DNA of 64,000 nt from Thamnidium elegans (Eukaryota; Mucoromycota; Mucoromycetes; Mucorales; Mucoraceae). The first letter of the stretch is position 1, and each line of letters begins with the position of its first letter. Shown here one piece after another: positions 34,616 to 45,749 of this stretch. A program made the position numbers and the translations under genes. The DNA is taken from positions 496,001-560,000 of the forward strand of contig JAIXMG010000006.1 in NCBI GenBank assembly GCA_025201345.1, given 5' to 3'. A model generated the notes under the pieces. It saw nothing but the letters and a program-made list of their open reading frames with translations, ran no database searches and was not told where the DNA came from.

Positions 34616-34673
34616 CTTTATTACTTTAACTTGGGTATTTATATGTATTTTTGGTCCAAAATATCAACGAAAA

Positions 34674-34746
34674 GCCTAGCTAGCTCAATCGGTAGAGCGT
34701 GAGACTCTTAATCTCAAGGTTGGGGGTTCGACCCCCCCGTTGGGCT
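34674..34746 (+). tRNA. tRNA-Lys (anticodon CTT)
   Basis: A 73-base cloverleaf with no intron. The acceptor GCCTAGC pairs with GTTGGGC (two G-T). The D-arm is TAGCTCAATCGGTAGAGC. The anticodon stem TGAGA/TCTCA surrounds CTCTTAA, so the anticodon is CTT. The T-arm is GGGGGTTCGACCCCCCC and the discriminator is T. A TTTT run begins within about 12 bases. It is the only plus-strand gene inside a long minus-strand block. Confidence 0.94.
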
Positions 34747-34984
34747 TCATATTTTATCATTTTTTGTACGACATAGTGTATGTAGCAAAATGTGACCTTC
34801 CTTTTCGTAATTTTACCCTTTATTAGAAATTTTGAAAAATACTCAAATACGGATAGTAAAATGATTTTATTATGAAGAAAAAAACTTTTTATAGTAGTAT
34901 TAAAAAAATTATCGTATAAGTTACATATTGCATAGGAAAAAAAAAAAAAAAGTATTGATGACGTACAGGAAATATTTATGTTAA

Positions 34985-37254
34985 TTATTCATCTTCTTCT
35001 TCTGAATCCGACACCGGGTTTTGCTGAAGATAATAGCTACGCATAAGATCGCGATATTTTTCAGTTCTAATAAACCTCGGCACAGAATCTTGTGCCATAG
35101 TTTTACAAACATGACTATTTGCCAAATCATATAAATGAATAATTTTACAGAGACATGTGGGTGGACTATCCTTTATTCCTTCTTTTAACACAGATTTTGT
35201 ACCTAAAGGAACACGGCCATCTCTAGCCACTGAAGAAGTCAATATACCATGCGAAGAGACAGAAATAGACCCAAACGGTGCGTCTATACCAGCCGAAGAA
35301 CATTCTACCACTTCCTTTTTTTTAGGCAACGAAGCAAATGTTGCTTGCATATATTGAATAATATCATACCGAAGTCCGTGATCAATATTTAATTCACTTG
35401 GTGCATTTTCCGGACAAAAATAGGTATTATAGATAACATGACAGTGATTTAAAAGTGAATGACATTGTGTTTTAGGAAGTTGTTCAATTCTTTTCTTGTT
35501 CTTTACTTCATTATCTTCTTCTACTTCATCTTCTGGATTGATTTTTTTAATTAAAGCGGAATAATCTACCCAGAAATTTATGTTTTCTTCACAAAAACTA
35601 GATTTTAAAAATTGACGAAAGTACATTCGAATTAATGGGTCTTTTAGTATGCTTTGTAAACGTGAATGTTGCGACCCTGATTGTTCTATGGTTAAAGGTG
35701 TAGGATCAACTGCAATTCGCAATCGTTCCAGTTGTTCGTGAATAATTGAATCTGTACTACTTATCATAGGTGATTTTGACTGGAATCCCTTGGAAATCGG
35801 TGTTGAACATTGATAACTTGGAGTCAAAGTAGACGAAGTAGTAGAAGAAGCGGAAGAAAACCCGAAATCACATGAATTATTATCGATTTGAAGCATAGAG
35901 TCTTTAGAGATAATGTCGTCTTCCTCTGCTATGACGGCAGACTCATTTGGACCAGAAATGGTTTTTCGTTTTGTGATTATAGCCTTTGGAATAATGGTGG
36001 CACCACCGGACTCATCATCAGGTGGTGATTCTGCTGTGGTAGGTAACAAACGACTTAAATGCTCTTCTTTTTTTAAATTAGAATTTGCAATAGCGGTTGA
36101 CCGAAGTTTATTGCTACTATTGTTTGTTGTTATGCTACTATTACTGCTGCTTGTGGAACTATGAGTTCTTGATCTTGCTGCTGTTAACGTTCCGGTACCC
36201 GAGGCTTGTTGTTGTGGAAGGTTTGTAATAATATCGACTTCCAACGTATGGCGGCCTTTGTCTGTTAGGTAGTACTGTGTTTTTCTTCCGGTTTTAAAGA
36301 TAGCTGTCTTATCTTTTTTACATTGATCTTTATCTGATTTGTCTAATACTTGTTGTATCCAGCCGTACAGTACAAATTCGGCTGCAATCGATTCGGCTTC
36401 TTCGTTAGATACAACACTTGTGTATTCCATAATCCATTCAAAGCATTGGTATCCAAAAAATGTGTCTCTATAAGATTCAAATATATACTGATTATCAACA
36501 CCTAAGCATTAGGATCAATAAAAAAAACTTTTTTTTAAATAAAAAGAATTATGTTTTTTTAAAAAAAATTCTTACCACCAATTTCATCAATCATCAAATT
36601 ATCAGTTGGTAACCATTCCATCATAACTTTAAAAGCTTGAGTCATGTTTGGTCTTGAAAAAGATAATTGATCATCATCTAATAATCTTTCAAACAAGACG
36701 ATCTGAAAATTGTGTATTTTACTTAATGTCGCCTGCATATGCTGAATGGGAACACGAGCGCGTTGACTAAAATTGTGAATCATAAATTTTCCTTTTGGCG
36801 TAGGAGCCCAAATTCCACGATCCTTCATGGTCCTGTTTTGTGGATCTGTTGCATTTTCTGATAAGCGGGCATTAAGAAAATGCTGACCTAAAATCTTTGC
36901 CATATCTCTAGACATACTAAACGTAGTTGTTGTACGTGTCAATAAAGGCTGACTAGGGTCTAAAGGGTTGGGTGTAGACACAAGATGAGTAAACTGTAAA
37001 CGACCTAAACTTTCAACTGCTTCATCGGTCGTAAATGTCGAAGGGTAATGTCGAAATAAGGAACGATGATCTGAAAGTGGTTGTTGTATAAGAAGTGCTG
37101 AATATAAGTCGTAAAGGTCCTGAAGGATATTGTTTATTTGAACGTATAATAAATTTAAGTTTTTTTTTTTTTTTACCTTGGCGTAAGGTCGACCTTTAGA
37201 GTTAACCCGCATCATGGTTGTATATGTGGAAAGGGAAGGCGCACTTTTAGGCAT
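34985..37254 (-). CDS. Sst2/FlbA-type regulator of G-protein signalling
   Basis: The predicted protein is a GTPase activator for heterotrimeric G-alpha. The layout is DEP-like, DEP, then RGS. The N-terminal part (DLYDLYSALLIQQPLSDHRSLFRHYP...) and a second DEP-like block (VDNQYIFESYRDTFFGYQCFEWIMEYT) precede a long Ser-rich linker. The RGS domain runs from RLQSILKDPLIRMYFRQFL and FCEENINFWVDY to HLYDLANSHVCKTMAQDSVPRF. An insertion of roughly 50 residues sits inside it. There are three exons: 37177-37254, about 36575-37119 and 34985-about 36505. The first intron (37120-37176) is 57 nt, stop-free and in frame. The second, ending CTTAG, restores IGGVDNQYIF. The protein ends in an acidic SDSEEEDE. 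Confidence 0.88.
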
Positions 37255-38512
37255 AGTATAGAGTACTTTTTTTTAATGTGAAAGAAAGGGAGAAGAAAGG
37301 GAAAAGAGAAAATAATAACTTTAATAATAATAACAACAACAACGTTCAATGTCGTTTGTGTACCTATTTCTCCTTCTTAAACGACGCATTTTTTTTTCAA
37401 ACTTAATATTAAAGTTTTTTGTTCTAATTATTGACTAAAACTTGGCTATTTTATTAGAAAGACGAGTATCCATTTCAGAAACGAGGGAGTTTTTTTTTTT
37501 TTTTTTTTTTTTTACGTCGAAAGGTCCCTTAAACGAATTCTACAATAAAAAATATCCTTTACAGTCTCTTTGTTGTAAGAGCAATTACTAAATACGGACA
37601 AAGAGAACTTTATTATCGTATATACTATGGTGTCTTATCAGACTTTTTTTTATTAAGGATATAAAAAAAGGGTCTATAAATGATCATTATATCGAATTAT
37701 TGTGGTATCATGGAATCGAAATAGTAATTCTATATTAAATAAAATAAATGCAATAAGCATTAATATAGTTTTTTTTTAGGGCCGGGGCTCTGAAAGAAAA
37801 ATATGTCTAAAAAAAAAATATATGTCAGGCGAACCTTATGCACGTAGCACATACAGCATAGTTCAGAAAACAACAAATAAGCGGCCTAGTAGACGGACAA
37901 AAGTTTTATGTTTATCAAGATATCGATAATTAGCCAATTATTACTTGTGTACGCTTATTTATACTAGTTGGACGAAATGCTGTAACGACTTCTAGTATTT
38001 GGATGTAACCCTCAACCCCTGTTGTTAGTATCATCTAAAAGTTTGTTAATGACACTCTTGACATATCCATCCTTTTTCTTGTTGTTGTTACTATTTTCAG
38101 GGCCTGACCATATCCGTTATATAAAGTTTTTACCAGTTGATTACACCTATTATTATGTTACGTCTCTTTTATAAGCGTAATAAACAATAAAATAATAAAA
38201 TACTTTCAAGTGAAAAAGAGAGGATATATATAAGAATCAAAAATAGAGATAAATGAAAAACGATGAAAATAACTATTTTATTATAATAAATAATTTAACA
38301 CGCGTATTTCCCAGCGGGGTAAAAACTCCCTTTTCTACTAAATTTATCACCCTATAGCTCTAATTTTAAGGCGTTGGTCATAACGTTCGATTTCGCTTGC
38401 TTACGCCGATAAGATTCCTTAAAACAAATAGTATTTAATGCTATTAAACTAGCATTTTTTCTTCCCTTAAAAACGCTACCCAAAACATTTATCCTGCAAC
38501 AAATCATTAGAT

Positions 38513-38582
38513 CCTTTTGATCTTAAATCAGATCTGAGCTACACTTAAATGCAGTAAAAAAAAGACAGTTTAAGATCAAAGG
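38513..38582. repeat. Imperfect inverted repeat
   Basis: CCTTTTGATCTTAAA (38513-38527) is mirrored by TTTAAGATCAAAGG (38569-38582) with one base of slippage and 41 bases between. GATCC/GGATC extend the similarity outward after a small offset. It may be a decayed miniature element. Confidence 0.45.
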
Positions 38583-38650
38583 TTTGGATCAAATTGAGAC
38601 CCAAGTATTTATAAATCCCCTGAAAGTAGTTGTTACAGTCAGAATCCTAC

Positions 38651-38686
38651 TAGTACGAAACCTAGTACGAAATATAGTACGAAGCA
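38651..38686. repeat. Three-copy 12-bp tandem repeat
   Basis: TAGTACGAA occurs at 38651, 38663 and 38675, with a constant 12-base period and variable last three bases. Confidence 0.6.
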
Positions 38687-40506
38687 TGGCAAACGGTACC
38701 CCTCTCTATCTCGATAGATTTTACTGTTATATTATTTATTGTTGTATACTTTTTAAGGAAAAAAAGGACCGCACTCGCTTTAATATTCACTTATCGTACA
38801 CATATTCCTTCAAAATATTTATTTTTGTATTTCTCCTTTAATGTTTAGTTTTTCTTTTTTCTTTTTCTATTCTCGTTAACATTGACCGAACAATAAATTT
38901 GTTTTACTTGTTTTGTATCTACGTACGCAGGGGAGTAACTATATTTGGTTCCCATTGGCGCAGGTTTCCATGGGACCTGAAAAATTTGTTTTCACGGTGA
39001 TACGGGTGTCATAAACATGAATGGGAAATACCTCCTAAATCAGGTTGTACATTGTACATAATTTCCTTCTATATTGGGGAGAGGGTGAATAAGTAATATG
39101 TACGTCTATGTGTTTAACGTTCTTTTTTTTTTCTCGCCACATTTTACTCTAATTTCGATCTAGATTACAACTCTTGTAACTAATAGTTATTTATTAGTGC
39201 GATCGGATGATTTAATCCAAAAAAGTCTAGTGTCTGATGCGTCTTTTTGAGTGAAAGATAATTTAAATTAGATAATTTGTTTTAAAATTAAAAAGTACTA
39301 GTCAGTGGCACTACCGCGCACAAAAAATACGATTTTTTTTTTGAGTATTGATCCATTAAAAAAGTAATATATTGGTTCTTATCTGCACTGATATATTTTT
39401 TCTTCTTCTTCAAGGTAAAAAATCAACAACTTTTATGTACCTAATAGCTGATAGTAATAAGAAAAATTAACGGGATAATGTGAGGGTGACGAGTTGCGGC
39501 AAAGGTTTTTGTCTATTTCCCGGTCAAATTTACTGCGGATGTCCTTAGTTACAAAGGACGGTGGACCAATGCTCTTTCTGCTGGTCATGACTAAGTGACT
39601 GAGGAAAAAAAGTATCATATTTTAGAGGTTGAAAAAGAAAAAGAAAAAAGCCCAACCGGCGTCAATACCGAAACGTTTAATTTCAGTTTGGAAGTTATTA
39701 AAACAATGTTTTGGACAACGTACGCTGATGTAAGAAAAAAAAAAGAAGGGTGGTTTAGGACAGTTATTGACTATAGAGATATTGATAGCATATCAAGTGA
39801 GAGATCAACAAAAAAGAAAGATATAGTTCCCCTCTTTTTATAGATCAAAAAATAAAGTAAAAAATTCGTGCCATCTTTTCAAGCAAAAAACAAAAAAAGC
39901 GTTAATAGTCGGTCCATCTTCTAGACCAATTATTTAGTGGTCTATTTTTAGTTTTTACCTTGAACGATTAAAAAAGGGACACTTTTTAAGTAAAATAACT
40001 GTAGCATCTGCAAAAAAAAAAACAAGACGTAAATTTAGAGTTTTGGGCTGCGTAGAATAGCACAGCCTCAATATTTGTTTTACTATTCCAGAGGAGAAGT
40101 TAGGTCCAAATAGCTTGTCGAATTAAGCTCGACAGATTATTTTTGATAATAAAGTACTAGGGGAACCAAATGTATAAAAGACCTGCAAACTATCTGTATC
40201 GTGTTACCCAACGTCCACCTTAAATTTATTATGTTTTCACATCCTACTCAAATAACTTTTTTTCTTTAAAAAACTTAAAAAACTTTCAAATTATTAATGC
40301 GTAGGCAATACTCGGTACAACTAAATTACCCATAAAAATTACGTATCAAAAGTTCCATATTTGGAGGATTTAACTCTGAATAACCGGGGAAATTATGAAT
40401 CCGATTCGATAAATTCCATTGTTAAAAAAACGCAAATCCCGACATATTTTTTTTATTTAACATCTTTTTCTTTCTTTTTTCTAATTATCCTTTTTATTTT
40501 GTAACC

Positions 40507-42637
40507 ATGGAATCTAAACTAGTAAAATCATTTTCATTTTCTTCAAAAAAGAGTAGTAGTAGTCTGTCCATCAAGACACCTACAACACCTACAGGAGGTA
40601 TCTTGTCTAAATTAAGCGGCCCTTTCGGTACTACGAAATCAACACCTGCTACACCTGTCTCTTCTCCACCATTAGAAAGCACACAACAACAGTTTATGGA
40701 TGATATAGCACAAGTCAGAGTCGCTCTAGATCTTTTTCTTAATTCAAATATTAACGAAGCCGAAGAGATTTTAAAACCGCATTATAAGGACTCTTTATAC
40801 TATTCATTAGGGTACTCGTTTATTTTGTATCTAAAGTGTGTCATGACTTTTCAACATGATGATATCAACATGACTCTGGATGTATTGAAGCACACAATAG
40901 AATTAGCGAGTAGACAGCGTAGAAGAGATAGTGGATGGTTTGATAGTATTACAAGTTGGGTAAAAGGTACAACTCTGGAAGATGTTAAACAAATGACTGT
41001 AGTAGAAAGACATGCAGTAAGTAAAAAAAAAAAAAAAAATATTAACCCAAAAAAAATCGTTCCCTCTAAAAAACAATTTTAATATTTAGGAATTAGTTTA
41101 TTCTGAAGCCTACTTACTAAAAGCATTACTAAGTATCCTTTACGACGAAAGTGTCATGTCATTTCTTCGAGAGAGTTTAAATATTCGCAGCAGTTACAAC
41201 ACATACTTGGTTTTGGAAAAGTATTTAGAATTTGCAATGACACAAGATAAACTAGTAGATGAACTGGACGATCATTTTACATCTGGTGTAGCCTTAGGTG
41301 TTGGTTGCTTTAACTTGATACTTTCCATGTTGCCAGCCTCCGTAATTAAAGTAGCGGAGTTTATCGGATTTTCTTCTGACCGAGCACATGGACTCCATGT
41401 GCTGGAAGTAATAGGGGGTTGGGATAAATGTCATTCGACCACCACTGATAAAAGATCAACCGTGATTGCGGCAAAGACAGGATTAAGAAGAGAGTTATGT
41501 GATATGGTACTTATTATGTACCATATCGTATTATCTAAAATAGTGCCACTTTCAAATGTCGATATTCCTTTTGCCGAAAATATATTAAACGACTGTTTAG
41601 ATCGTTATCCACGTGGTGTCTTCTTTTTATACTTTAATGGTCGATTGATGGTAAACAAAAGGTTATTGGATAAAGCAGAAGAACAGTATAAAGAAGCAAT
41701 TGAAACGCAAAAGGAATGGAAACAGTTACAACACATGTGCTTTTGGGAATTGGGAATTATTTATATTATGCGGCAAGAATGGCAAAAGGCCTATGATGTT
41801 TATACTGGTCTAAGTAAAGATAGTAATTGGTCAAAGGCAGTCTATACATATCTTAAAGCCATCTCACTTTATATGTTGGCTAATGAAACAACAGATGAAA
41901 CAATGAAAGCCACTCACATGAAAAAGGTTATTTCATACATGGAACAAGTCAATGGAGAAAAACAAAAGATTGCCGGAAAATCTATCCCGATGGAGGTAAA
42001 ATAAAATATAATCCGTAAAAAAGTTTATCCTTACTAACTCAATTTTTTCTGTAAAATATAGAAATATGTGTCACGAAAAGCCAGAAAGTTTAAAAGTCAA
42101 AATAACTATCTTTTATTACCAGACCTAGAGATTTTGAATGCATTTACAGCACTTGATTTTATTCCAGTTGATATTTTAAATAATAATATGAAACGTATTG
42201 AAACAGCGCTAGATAATTTATCGAAAAAGAAGAACAAACACTATGAAGATGATCTTTGCTTAGCCGAGTTCTTGCGTGCTATTACATCTAGAATGTTATA
42301 TGAACAAGGATACAATACAAGTCAGATGCATACAATACATGAAGAATCATTACAAGCTGTGTTTGATAATGCAGATAAAATATTACTAGATCATTATATT
42401 TATTACTTTAGTCGATATGAAAAGGCTCGCATGTTGATTTTAGATAAAGATTACGCTCAAGCAGAAACAAATGTTCAAGTCGTATTAAAAGCCAATGATA
42501 AAGGTCACTATGGTAAAGGGTCTGGACCTCATGCTAAAAACAAATATAGTCTTGCCAGTGCCCTTGTATTTAAATGCCATAACCTTATGACTCAAATTAA
42601 ATTAGCTAAAGAAAAAACAAAAACAATAGAAATATAG
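40507..42637 (+). CDS. IML2/TTC39-family TPR-like protein
   Basis: Three exons (40507-41016, 41090-41995, 42062-42637) in phase encode 663 residues. A Ser/Thr/Pro-rich N-terminus of about 60 residues is followed by the family core: an ALDLFLNSNINEAEEILKP helix pair, SLYYSLGYSFILYLKCVMTF, ELVYSEAYLLKALLSIL and SGVALGVGCFNLILSMLP. Then comes the IGFSSDRAHGLHVLEVI block and several TPR-like helix pairs (YFNGRLMVNKRLLDKAEEQY). Yeast Iml2 (mitochondrial and cytosolic, needed for inclusion-body clearance) and animal TTC39 share this order. The TTC39 and Iml2 groups cannot be separated by eye. It converges with the mannosyltransferase gene, with only 67 bases between the stops. Confidence 0.88.
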
Positions 42638-42704
42638 AATATAGAATATAGAATAAAACAGTATTTACATATAACAGAAATAAATAAAAAAGTTTTATTT
42701 ACAT

Positions 42705-43952
42705 TTAATTACGTATATCTGCCCATCTACGCATACAAGAATTAGGAGTAAGGTCTATATATAAAAAACACATTGTGAATATAATATATAATATATAGAT
42801 ATATTTGTATTTAGTTACCAAAATTATCTTCAGCATTACAATGACATTTTTTCTGTAATTCACGAGCAACAGGACAATGCATAAATGGATCATGCCTGTA
42901 ACCAACATCATTAAAGAAGTGAACTTCAGACTTGTTTAAAAAGAGACCAACAGCAATAGAATGAACAGGAGCGTCACCCCATCTAATACACAAATTAGTG
43001 ATACCGAATAACCAACTGAAGGATCAAAAAATTACCTTTCATAAAAGAAGCCACCAGATTTATCTAAATAGTCAAAAAATGCAGTATATTCAGGGCTTCT
43101 AAGGAACTTTAAATCAGCAATTTCGAAATTACTCCAAAAATGACACAAGTTATAGTTTCTACCACCATCATTAGAAATAAAATCAATCAAGTTGTTTTTT
43201 GGTATTAAGTGAGGATATTCCTTGATAAATGATTTCACAGTGTTCCATAATGTAGGTATAGTTGATTCAAATTCAATTAAAGAAATTGTCCAACCGTACT
43301 TTTTGTTGTTTTCCTTCATATATAAAAAGGGATCATAATCTAAATCACAAGAGAATTCAACACTAGGTTCTACTCTCCAATAATATTCATAATCTGCCAT
43401 TAAAGGATGCTTATAAAAGAATCCACTTTCAAATCTACACATGTGTCTATAAGATAGATTATCTCCATAAATAACTCCATCTTTTCCCATCTTTTCTCTT
43501 AATCGATCTGCTTTTTCTACATCAATCCAGTCTGGATAACTCCAATGTTCTTTAGGTATAATCCCGTAGTGTGTTTCTGCATTGGTTAAACCAGAGGTCA
43601 AGTCTTTAAACTCGGGTGAAAATTCAACGTCGTTTAAGAATACATATGGATAGTTAAATTTGTGGTTAAACCTTGCTTCCAACTGTTGAATGGTCTTTCG
43701 AAGTGCATCCAGCTCACTATTTCTAGTCAGGATAACAAACGCTGCTTTTACTCGTTTTGGGTTTTGCCAAGCAGGTGGTTTTGTTGGATCAGGAAGATTT
43801 GGATGGTTTAGTAAAGACTCATGAGAAAGTGTTACAATAGATGTTTGGTTATTAGGTGCTTTTAAAGGCCAAAAGAAGAAGCAAGTACAAAATAATAAGA
43901 AGACGGTTGATATCAATAAAGGTCTTCTTTGATTTGAATTTATCACAATCAT
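42705..43952 (-). CDS. GT15 alpha-1,2-mannosyltransferase (Kre2/Mnt1-like)
   Basis: A Golgi type-II membrane enzyme that adds alpha-1,2-mannose to O- and N-glycans from GDP-mannose. A short cytosolic N-terminus and one membrane anchor (about residues 12-30) precede a stem and the GT15 domain: [45 protein letters not shown], and [16 protein letters not shown] with the family's conserved Glu. After that comes [17 protein letters not shown]. Three exons (43036-43952, 42819-42982, 42705-42754) give 376 residues. The last exon is easily missed: skipping it ends the protein at NFGN. Splicing at TTTG/GTAACT instead adds [11 protein letters not shown], matching the Cys-containing ends of Kre2 relatives. 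Confidence 0.92.
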
Positions 43953-44024
43953 CGTGCAAGAGTAAAGAAGAATAAAAGAAAAAAGTAGTAAAAAAAAAGG
44001 GGGTTTAGAAAAAAAATAAGTTTA

Positions 44025-45506
44025 TTATGTGGAACCTTGAGCACTGGGGTTTTGACTGGGATACTTTTCTTTACCAGAGATTGAAGGAGGAGCAGGAGGT
44101 TGAATCGTATTTAAATCTACTGTAGGTTCTAATGAAATTGTATTAGTCTTCTTTCTATTGTATATATTACTACTCGTTACTTACTGGTTTCAGATTTGGC
44201 TTGTCCTTGAGGTTTAGGTCTAGCCCAAACTACCTTTAATGTTTGTCCCTTCAAGTTTAATCCAATTTCAGCTACTTTCTCTGCTGCTAATTCAGCTGAA
44301 GTTCTAGTTGTAAAATTAATGAAGGCACATTTGGTTTTATGCGCAACAATAATTGATTTAATTTCTCCAAATACGTAAAAGAAACCCCTATTAAAAAAAT
44401 ATATAAGTACTTTTTGCTTTTCTTTCTTTTTTTTTTTACAAAAACTTACTTCAAATCTTCTTGTGTGATTTCTGGTACAACACCAGTAACAAACAATGTA
44501 GTCTAACAAAGAAATCAGTATACGTGCAAAATAATAAAAAGAAAAAACTATTTACCACCGATTTGTCTGTAGGTGCTGTTAAACTTCCCCCCGTTCCTCC
44601 ACGTGCTCTATTCAACATCTTGATTGCAACTGGATCATTGTTTCCGTTATAACGATCCTTAATGTTTTGTTTAATTGAATTATCTCCTTCATTAGGAAGA
44701 GCATGACGATAAGGACAACCATCACCACGCTTACATTCTCCCTTGAGAAAGAAAGAACACAAATGAGCTCTGTTACGTTGATAATAAGGTTCTGTTCTAG
44801 CCAATTTACTCAACATATCACGACTTTCGGGTGTCAACTTTCCAGCATCGTATATGCCTGATCCTTCTTCCACCTTATTAGCAAGATTTTGTGCAAAATA
44901 TTGTCGATTGATATCAGTAGAAGGTGCTTGTGACTTTAAATTTAATGCTTTATCTCTAACTTCAACAGGTAAACCTAACAAAATAAAGAAATGAGTTTTT
45001 AGTACGTATACGCCTACTCAAAATTAGACTCTTTTTTATCTTTACCGTATTGTAAATCCAATACACACGTTTGACAAACGTTCTTTACTTTGGCACAAGT
45101 CTGACAGATTTCTGTCTTCTTATATCTCATGTTTGTTCCAGGTAACCAACGGAATACAGTGTAAGGTCTTTGACAGATCTATACGGTTTTAATTTTTAGA
45201 TTGGTTGTTTTCACATCTTGAATATAATGTATACATACCTTGCATTCTTTTCCAAAAGGTTGTTTAGTCTATTATCGTTTTAAAAAGAAATTAAGTATAT
45301 CATCTTGAGGTTCATTTATACATATATAAACATTTACCATGCGAACATAAGGGTTTTCACCTAAACAAGTCTCACACACAATAGGAAATTCCTACATAAA
45401 AAAAAAAGTTAATCTTTTGTATACTTTTTAAATATATATACATTTATAGAGTTCGTACCGAATCTTCCCATCCTTGCTTATTGGCATCTGCCTTTGTTAA
45501 ACTCAT
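44025..45506 (-). CDS. RBM22: RBM22/Ecm2 (Slt11) pre-mRNA splicing factor
   Basis: A spliceosomal protein of the Prp19-related complex that contacts U6 snRNA and the intron near the active site. The N-terminus [16 protein letters not shown] leads into Cys-rich zinc-binding segments ([46 protein letters not shown]). A CCCH finger ([20 protein letters not shown]) and an RRM with [18 protein letters not shown] and CAFINF follow. There are about nine exons. The last junction needs care: a 55-nt intron with ACTAATAC before TTTCATTAG joins SET to [16 protein letters not shown]. The protein then ends [12 protein letters not shown] at 44025, extending the apparent stop at 44177. It shares a 243-base divergent promoter with MCM4. 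Confidence 0.92.
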
Positions 45507-45749
45507 ACTCTTTAAGAAAAAAAAGAAAAAAAAAAAGAAGAAAGTAAACTACTTGACCGACATTTTAAAACTAGACCTTTAAAAACATTGTGTGTGCGTG
45601 TGTTGTGTGCGCTCTTTCTTTCAATTGATGGACTCCGAAATAAGCCACTCAAAACACGTCGCGTGCTGTAAAAAAAAAAAAGAAAAAGAGAGTTTGTTGC
45701 CAATTTTTTTTTTTTTTGCTTTTTTGTTTTTCTTTTTTTTTTTATAAAA
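45507..45749. promoter_or_regulatory. Divergent promoter of RBM22 and MCM4
   Basis: The 243 bases between two outward-facing ATGs must serve both genes. CACGTCGCGTG at 45655-45665 contains CGCGT, the core of the MluI cell-cycle box bound by MBF in fungi, 86 bases before the MCM4 start. GT/TG-rich and T-rich tracts flank it. MBF control of MCM genes is known in yeasts; its action here is inferred. Confidence 0.5.

Larger units (their letters stand above)
34189..34673. other. FCF1 promoter and tRNA-Lys upstream region
   Basis: There is no ORF. The region holds two perfect palindromes listed separately (34476-34493 and 34599-34615), plus a CCAAT (34573-34577). The FCF1 start lies at the left end. 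Confidence 0.5.
37255..40506. other. 3.25-kb gene-poor region
   Basis: No convincing gene. It includes the RGS promoter at the left, a 24-base T-run (37490-37513), an imperfect inverted repeat (38513-38582), a threefold 12-base tandem repeat (38651-38686) and ORFs of up to 85 codons lacking coding character. Confidence 0.5.

Noticed and set aside
38584..38841. 85-codon ORF in the second gene-poor region
   Set aside because: Its first half encodes the local tandem repeat and its second half is low-complexity hydrophobic, so it is probably chance.
39595..39843. 82-codon charged ORF
   Set aside because: It has no ATG at its start, is Lys/Glu-rich because of A-rich DNA, and shows no splice partners.
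42811..42818. Stop codon TAA directly after NFGN as the end of the mannosyltransferase
   Set aside because: The TAA lies inside a GTAACT donor. Splicing adds a Cys-containing end that matches GT15 relatives.
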